A stretch of 48,673 nt of DNA from CAZJHX01 sp964545715. GTDB taxonomy: Bacteria; Myxococcota_A; UBA9042; GCA-2863065. The first letter of the stretch is position 1; every line of letters starts with the position of its first letter. Under the pieces are notes generated by a model that saw only the letters and a list, made by a program, of their open reading frames with translations, was not told the DNA's origin and searched no databases. Where the stretch lies: the NCBI GenBank assembly GCA_964545715.1, contig CAZJHX010000080.1, positions 1 through 48,673 of the forward strand. The letters run 5' to 3'. Made by a program: the position numbers and the translations under genes. This document shows, one piece after another, positions 44,250 through 48,673 of this stretch.

Positions 44250-44283
44250 CCAGTGCCCGGTCGATTTCGTGACCGGGCGCTGG
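44250..44283. promoter_or_regulatory. 34-bp near-perfect inverted repeat, operator candidate
   Basis: CCAGTGCCCGGTC and GACCGGGCGCTGG pair over 13 positions with a single mismatch (a G-U pair in RNA), separated by GATTTCGT. It lies between the kinase and the divergent wHTH/CBM20 gene, so it could be the binding site of that predicted regulator. Confidence 0.5.
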
Positions 44284-44326
44284 GGTCGGGTTAGCCTGAG
44301 GCGGCGACGAGTGAGGAGGCCGGGCG

Positions 44327-45097
44327 GTGGCAAACCAACGCATCCAGAGCATCGACGTCCCGCAACAGGACAACCTGTCGACGGTGCGGACCGTAGTCGG
44401 CGCCCTGTGGCAGGGCGTCGGGACGGCACAGCTGGGCGACGTCTCGGGCCTGAGCCGGCGCCACCTGCGATACACACTGCACGCGGCACGGACCCTGGGC
44501 TGGGCCACGCTCAACGACGACGTCTGGGAGCCCACCAAAGCCGGCGAGCAGCTGCTGGCCGAGCGCGAGGGCAGCGCGGCTGAGCAGGCGCGCTTTAGAG
44601 ACTCGATCGCGTCCAACCAGGTGCTCGGCACTCTAGCGCCCGACCTGCTGGATCCACACGCGCCCGGTCGCGATGTGCTGACCGCGCGCATGCAGCGGCT
44701 GGCGGGGCTGTCCGAGACGACCGCCTCCCGCCGCGCGGCCACCCTCCTGCGCTGGCGTGAGCAGGTGATCGCGGCAGCGGCCACCGAGATCGAGCTGACC
44801 GCGCTGGTGCTGATCACGTTTGAGGCCTCGCTGCCCGACACGCGCCCCGACGACCAGGTGCTGCTGGTCGGAAACCTGCCCGAGCTGGGCGCCTGGGATC
44901 CTGCTTCCGGGATTCCGCTCGAGACAGACCCCTGGCCGATGTGGCGGGCGACGGTCGGCTTCTCGGAGAGCGAGGCGGTGGAGTACAAGCTGGTGTTCAG
45001 TCGCCCCGGCCAGCCGGTCGCGTGGGAGCCCGGCGACAACAGAACCCTGCACACGGGCGCTGAACACGACGGCGAGATCGTTTCGCTGGAACGCTGA
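44327..45097 (+). CDS. Winged-helix protein fused to a CBM20 starch-binding domain
   Basis: 256-residue protein without signal peptide, so cytosolic. It starts at GTG 7 nt after GAGGAGG. Residues 15-80 look like a winged helix (LSTVRTVVGALWQGVGTAQL; GLSRRHLRYTLHAARTLGW; WEPTKAGEQLLAE). A helical stretch covers about 85-150. Residues 158-256 match CBM20: VLLVGNLPELGAWDPASGI, WRATVGF, VEYKLVFSR and WEPGDNRTLH, with the Trp residues expected at glucan-binding sites. CBM20 normally sits on secreted amylases or on glycogen-related enzymes; joined to a DNA-binding-type domain it would suggest a glucan-sensing regulator. The role is inferred. Confidence 0.78.
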   Translation: MANQRIQSIDVPQQDNLSTVRTVVGALWQGVGTAQLGDVSGLSRRHLRYTLHAARTLGWATLNDDVWEPTKAGEQLLAEREGSAAEQARFRDSIASNQVLGTLAPDLLDPHAPGRDVLTARMQRLAGLSETTASRRAATLLRWREQVIAAAATEIELTALVLITFEASLPDTRPDDQVLLVGNLPELGAWDPASGIPLETDPWPMWRATVGFSESEAVEYKLVFSRPGQPVAWEPGDNRTLHTGAEHDGEIVSLER

Positions 45098-45128
45098 CGC
45101 CGACCCATTTCCAGACCAACTGGTCACC

Positions 45129-45145
45129 CTTTCAGATTCTTTCAG
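45129..45145. repeat. Direct repeat CTTTCAG with 10-bp period
   Basis: CTTTCAG-ATT-CTTTCAG lies in the 126-bp gap before the knottin-type lipoprotein gene. It may be a regulator half-site pair; no promoter elements could be assigned in the rest of this gap. Confidence 0.25.
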
Positions 45146-45223
45146 TCGATTCGGAGAGACCAAACGCCCATAACTCGGCGTGTGAACGGCTCATACCGAC
45201 AAGACTAAGTGGAGAATCCCCTC

Positions 45224-46180
45224 ATGAAGACCGCGACAAACAACCTGAACAAATCCCTGCTTCTGTTGGCGATCGCCAGCATGATGATGGCGTGCGGCGG
45301 CGCTGGTGGCGGCCGTGGCGGCGGCGGCAGCTCAACGCCGCAGGGTTGCAACACGGACTCGGACTGCCCCGGCACCATGACATGCCAGCTGAGCGCGTCC
45401 AAGCCCGATGACGACGAGGACGACCCGTGGGACGACGATCCGTGGGGCGACGAGACGGACGCGCCGGCAGAGCCCGGTGAGCCCACCGAGCCCGGCGAGG
45501 GCTCCGCGCAGCCCGGCAACGACAACGGCACGCCCGCTGACAACACGAACCCCGGCAACGGCGAGGCCGCGCCCGGCAGCCCCGCGGACAACAACAACAG
45601 CGCGGCGTCGTACGCCGGCGTCTGCAAGGCCACCGACGTCAAACCTGCCGACGACAGCAAGCCGGCCGACGGCAAGGGCACGCCCGTGGACAACACTCCC
45701 GGCGACACCACGCCCGACAAGAAGCCGGAGGACACCGCCCCCAGCTGCAACGGCAAGTTCTCGCTGGGCTCCACCTTCATGAAGGGCGAGACCATGCTCG
45801 GCGACTGCAACAAGAACCCGCCGACCAACTGCGCGGACGGCATGTGGGTCAGCATGACCGACGGCGGCTGCAAGTGCGTGGTCGCGTGCTCCTCGTTCCA
45901 GGTGCCCAAGAAGATCGGCGACACCTGCAGCAACGACGGCGCGGCGACCTGCCAGAAAGTCGTGGCGGACAACGGCAACTACGCCACTGTGTGCGTCATG
46001 AACAGCTGGAACCTGTGCACGGCGCCGGCCGAGAGCAGCAACCCGCCCTCCGACGACGGCAAGACCGACACGCCGCCGCCGTCCGATGATTCGGGCCCGT
46101 CCTGCAAGGCCGACGGCGCCTCCTGCGAGGAGGACGACGAGTGCTGCAGCGAGACCTGTTGGTCGAGCGGCTGCGGCTGA
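45224..46180 (+). CDS. Lipoprotein with C-terminal knottin-like domain
   Basis: 318-residue lipoprotein with GGAG 9 nt before the ATG and Cys24 in LAIASMMMAC. A short Cys motif (CNTDSDCPGTMTCQ) is followed by long Asp/Pro/Gly/Asn-rich linkers (about 55-185) and a central Cys-rich domain (about 180-265: SCNGKFSLGSTF, then GCKCVVACSSF). A second linker leads to the last 25 residues, whose six Cys are spaced C-x6-C-x5-CC-x3-C-x4-C. That is the inhibitor-cystine-knot framework known from conotoxins, spider toxins and plant peptides. The knot itself is inferred from spacing. It is probably exposed on the cell surface at the tip of a flexible stalk. Confidence 0.75.
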   Translation: MKTATNNLNKSLLLLAIASMMMACGGAGGGRGGGGSSTPQGCNTDSDCPGTMTCQLSASKPDDDEDDPWDDDPWGDETDAPAEPGEPTEPGEGSAQPGNDNGTPADNTNPGNGEAAPGSPADNNNSAASYAGVCKATDVKPADDSKPADGKGTPVDNTPGDTTPDKKPEDTAPSCNGKFSLGSTFMKGETMLGDCNKNPPTNCADGMWVSMTDGGCKCVVACSSFQVPKKIGDTCSNDGAATCQKVVADNGNYATVCVMNSWNLCTAPAESSNPPSDDGKTDTPPPSDDSGPSCKADGASCEEDDECCSETCWSSGCG

Positions 46181-46181
46181 T

Positions 46182-46967
46182 TCAGCCCGCGCGGAACGGG
46201 GCGAGCCAGGCCAACGCCACGGCAAAGACCTGGCCGTCTGCGCGCGACATCAGGGACAGCACATACAGCAGCTCATGGTCGGTGCGCACAAACGACACAA
46301 TCGTTGTCGTACCGACCGCCTGCTCGAACACAAACGCCCCCGCCGCCGCTCGGGCCCGCCCTCTGGACCCCGCCTCCAGCATCCCCGCCATCAGCAGCCC
46401 GATCCGCGACGTCTTGTCCGCGGTACCGGACATCAGCGCTGCGATATAGGCCTCGAATTGACGCCGCTCAACGTCGTCTTTGGGCGCGAGCGCCGCCACC
46501 GACAGGTCGACGCCGGCGGCCACTCGATTGGAGCGCAAGGCGACCGGGATCCGCTCGGTGTGAGTAACTCGTCCGTCGCGAAGCCGCAGCTGCACGGCGT
46601 GACCGGCGGTGGTCGCGACACCCGCCGGTACCGTCGGCGCGCTGCTTTCAGAGAAGAGCCGAATTCGGAGGCACTCGTCAGAGTCCGGCGCCTTGCACAG
46701 CAGACCCTTCATGCGTGGCAGCCACTCCTCGAAGAGCGAGGCGGCGGCGTCCTTGTGTATGTACGTCAAGCGCGATGCTTTGTCCGCGGCGGACGTCGAG
46801 GAGGCGTCGGGCGACAGCTGGAGTGGATCGGTGTCCTGCGTGACCTGCACGACCTCGGCCGGCGGGGCAGCCTGCTGCCGCGTACGCACTTTGGCAAACA
46901 CGATGATCCCGACAATCACGACGAGCGCGACAGTCGCCAGCGCCAGAAGCTGGACGTTTTGCTGCAT
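46182..46967 (-). CDS. Membrane-anchored protein of unknown function
   Basis: 261-residue protein with one N-terminal helix (about 6-27, LLALATVALVVIVGIIVFA) that would anchor it with the rest outside the cytoplasm. A linker is followed by a mixed alpha/beta region (LFEEWLPRMKGLLCKAPDSD; LTYIHKDAAASL) with two Cys (about residues 91 and 99) and a C-terminal half with repeated hydrophobic strands (TTTIVSFVRTDHELLYVLSL). I do not recognise the family. It converges on the knottin-type lipoprotein gene (1 bp apart) and diverges from the final hydrolase gene. Confidence 0.7.
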   Translation of the reverse strand: MQQNVQLLALATVALVVIVGIIVFAKVRTRQQAAPPAEVVQVTQDTDPLQLSPDASSTSAADKASRLTYIHKDAAASLFEEWLPRMKGLLCKAPDSDECLRIRLFSESSAPTVPAGVATTAGHAVQLRLRDGRVTHTERIPVALRSNRVAAGVDLSVAALAPKDDVERRQFEAYIAALMSGTADKTSRIGLLMAGMLEAGSRGRARAAAGAFVFEQAVGTTTIVSFVRTDHELLYVLSLMSRADGQVFAVALAWLAPFRAG

Positions 46968-46975
46968 CGCCCGCG

Positions 46976-47014
46976 AGTGTACTTCGAGACTGTGCCGCGT
47001 CGAAGTTTCACACT
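46976..47014. promoter_or_regulatory. Inverted repeat in divergent promoter gap
   Basis: ACTTCGA and TCGAAGT (7 bp, perfect) are flanked by AGTGT and ACACT, giving a composite 39-bp symmetric element in the 80-bp gap between the membrane-anchored protein and the hydrolase lipoprotein. CATAAT (47036-47041) 16 bp after TTGCGC could be a weak promoter for the hydrolase. Confidence 0.35.
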
Positions 47015-47047
47015 TGCGCCAGTCTGGCTGCGGCTCATAATCGGACG

Positions 47048-48673
47048 GTGATCAGGCGTCCCCTCATAACGCTGGCCCTGCTTGGCGCGCTCGGCTGCGG
47101 CGACTCGTCTGTGGCGCCGCCCCAGGAGACCCCACCGGTCCTCCTCGAGGCCGTTGACGGGGTGAAGATCTCGATGGATTTCGAGTCTGAGGACTTTTAC
47201 GCCGCGCCGTTTCCGTCGGCCCATCGGCCGCATACGGAGATGACGCGGTTCCCCAACCCGGACGACATCGACTTTGTGACGCGCAGCGCGCTGCTAGCCG
47301 CTGAGGGCAAGGACGGCTTCGGCACCACGAGCGGGGTCTTCTTTCAGCTGCAGGGCGAAATCAGCAAGACGAACCTGCCGAGCATCCATGACACCGTGTT
47401 GCCCGATTCCCCGGTGGCGCTGATCAGCATCACTGACTGCGCGGACGATTATGGCCGCCGGTATCCGGTCAGCGTCGACTTTCGTGCGGATCCCGGACCG
47501 CACGGCGCGCCGAACATGCTGTCGATGGTCCCTGTCCAGGGCATTCCACTGGCCCCCTGGACGACGTACGCGGCCATCGTGACCCGGGACCTCACCAGCG
47601 ACGCTCGCCTGGGAGTGCCTCTGTCGATGGTCCAGCTGAACAACTCAGTCGTCCCGAACGGCCTGACCGGCGCCGCCGCTGAGCGGTATCAAGAGGCCAT
47701 GGAGCGGCTGAAAGAGCTGGGGATCGGTGATCTTGCGGCCATGACCGTGTTCACCACCGGCAGCCCGACGCGCGGCTTGGCGGAGGCGGTCGACCAGGTG
47801 CAGGTGGGCGCCATCGAGACGCCCAAGGTCAACGGGCCGTTCGAGGCCTCGGACCAGTTTGACGATTATTGCGTGTACCAGACCACAATCGAGATGCCGA
47901 TCTTTCAGGACGGCGAGCCCCCGTTCAGCGTCGACGGCGGCGGCTGGACCTGGGATGCGGACGGACAGCTGATCAGTCAGGGCTTCGAGACGGCGCGCAT
48001 CGTGGTGACCGTCCCGCGCAAGCCGTTGCCGGCGGGCGGCTGGCCGCTGGTGAACTTCATCCGAAAAGGCGGCGGCGGGGATCGCCCGCTGGTCGATCGC
48101 GGGGTTCACGCAGAGCCGCACGGTCCGACGATCGAGCCCGGCTCCGGACCAGCGCGCACTTTCGCGGCGGCAGGGTGGGCCGGGATCAGCGTGGACGGGC
48201 CTCACGGCGGACTGCGCAACATCACCCAGAGCGACGAGCAGTTCTTGATGTTCAACGTGACCAACCCGCTGGCGCTGCGCGACAACGTGCGTCAGTCCGC
48301 GCTGGAGTTGGTGCTGTTCGCCAACGTGATCGAGAGCCTGACCGTGGACGCGTCCGACTGCGCGGGCGCTGACACGACGGTGACGTTCAACCCGGACATG
48401 ACGGCGCTGATGGGGCACTCGATGGGCGCCTGGATCGCCCCGCTGGTGATGCCGTATGAGCCGCGCTATCGGGGCACCATCCTCAGCGGCGCGGGCGGAA
48501 GCTGGATCGCCAACCTGGTGCACAAGCGCAGCCCTGTGGAGGTCAAGCCGTTTGCCGAGGCCATCTTGGGGTACGGCCCGCAGGGGCTGGAGATCCACGA
48601 GCACGATCCGGTCGTGAACCTGCTGCAGTGGGTCGGTGAAGCGGCCGATCCCGCGGTGTACGGACGCCTGCTG
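47048..48673 (+). CDS. Lipoprotein alpha/beta hydrolase, 3' end outside window
   Basis: 542 codons are visible with no stop before the window ends. It starts at GTG; the signal VIRRPLITLALLGALGC gives lipidated Cys17. The mature part begins with a beta-rich N-terminal domain (FYAAPFPSAHRP; WTTYAAIVTRDL), as in bacterial virulence-factor lipases. The nucleophile elbow is GHSMGA with Ser near 458. A VDGPHGG segment and AGWAGISVDG are typical of the hydrolase core; the catalytic acid and His should lie outside the window. It shares architecture with the 947-residue hydrolase at 3705-6548 but is clearly diverged. Expected role: esterase or lipase at the cell surface. Confidence 0.8.
   Translation, partial: MIRRPLITLALLGALGCGDSSVAPPQETPPVLLEAVDGVKISMDFESEDFYAAPFPSAHRPHTEMTRFPNPDDIDFVTRSALLAAEGKDGFGTTSGVFFQLQGEISKTNLPSIHDTVLPDSPVALISITDCADDYGRRYPVSVDFRADPGPHGAPNMLSMVPVQGIPLAPWTTYAAIVTRDLTSDARLGVPLSMVQLNNSVVPNGLTGAAAERYQEAMERLKELGIGDLAAMTVFTTGSPTRGLAEAVDQVQVGAIETPKVNGPFEASDQFDDYCVYQTTIEMPIFQDGEPPFSVDGGGWTWDADGQLISQGFETARIVVTVPRKPLPAGGWPLVNFIRKGGGGDRPLVDRGVHAEPHGPTIEPGSGPARTFAAAGWAGISVDGPHGGLRNITQSDEQFLMFNVTNPLALRDNVRQSALELVLFANVIESLTVDASDCAGADTTVTFNPDMTALMGHSMGAWIAPLVMPYEPRYRGTILSGAGGSWIANLVHKRSPVEVKPFAEAILGYGPQGLEIHEHDPVVNLLQWVGEAADPAVYGRLL

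Noticed and set aside
42407..44272. 621-codon plus-strand frame opposite the PEGA kinase
   Set aside because: The antisense frame lacks domains and start signals; a full kinase lies on the other strand.

Overview
The window looks like chromosomal DNA of a GC-rich myxobacterium-like organism (Myxococcota, former Deltaproteobacteria). I infer this from family content, not from a marker phylogeny. The supporting traits are five Ser/Thr protein kinases, a sigma-54 enhancer-binding protein, PEGA-domain proteins, twelve lipoproteins, calcium/Cys repeat surface proteins (thrombospondin type 3, MopE-type and C-D-D-G-N-x-C-T repeats) and a MYXO-CTERM-like tail. The sequence opens with a run of 14 G, which suggests a contig end. 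I see no rRNA, tRNA, CRISPR array, insertion sequence or phage integrase. I annotate 31 protein genes; the first and last run off the window.

Layout. (1) 1-3.4 kb: a truncated lipoprotein, two coupled small membrane proteins and glnS with a YqeY-type tail, all on the minus strand. (2) 3.5-6.5 kb: a sigma-54-type promoter candidate and a large lipoprotein alpha/beta hydrolase. (3) 6.5-20.4 kb: four end-to-end overlapping minus-strand genes for exported Cys-rich or calcium-rich lipoproteins, one of which ends in a possible BPI/TULIP-like lipid-binding region. They diverge from a fifth Cys-repeat lipoprotein with a glycoside-hydrolase-like C-terminus. (4) 20.4-23.2 kb: a small lipoprotein and a GH44 glycoside hydrolase. 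(5) 23.2-44.2 kb: a signalling region with five kinases of different architecture, an FHA sigma-54 activator, a degenerate PP2C fused to a cyclic-nucleotide-binding-type domain, PEGA/TPR proteins, a repetitive fibre-like secreted protein, a D-2-hydroxyacid dehydrogenase, a beta-propeller-like lipoprotein and a GT-C-like membrane protein. (6) 44.3-48.7 kb: a winged-helix/CBM20 fusion, a lipoprotein ending in a knottin-like cysteine pattern, a membrane-anchored protein and a second hydrolase lipoprotein that runs off the end.

How it may fit together: the exported proteins look suited to building a calcium- and disulfide-stabilised surface layer and to attacking polysaccharide (GH44, GH-like) and ester substrates (two lipases). 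The kinase, FHA and sigma-54 genes could supply control. The CBM20 regulator could report intracellular glucan. These links are inferred from neighbourhood only. The candidates I rate highest for new biology are the winged-helix/CBM20 fusion (44327-45097), the Cys-repeat/TULIP-like lipoprotein in its coupled operon (9689-13189) and the lipoprotein with a C-terminal knottin (45224-46180).
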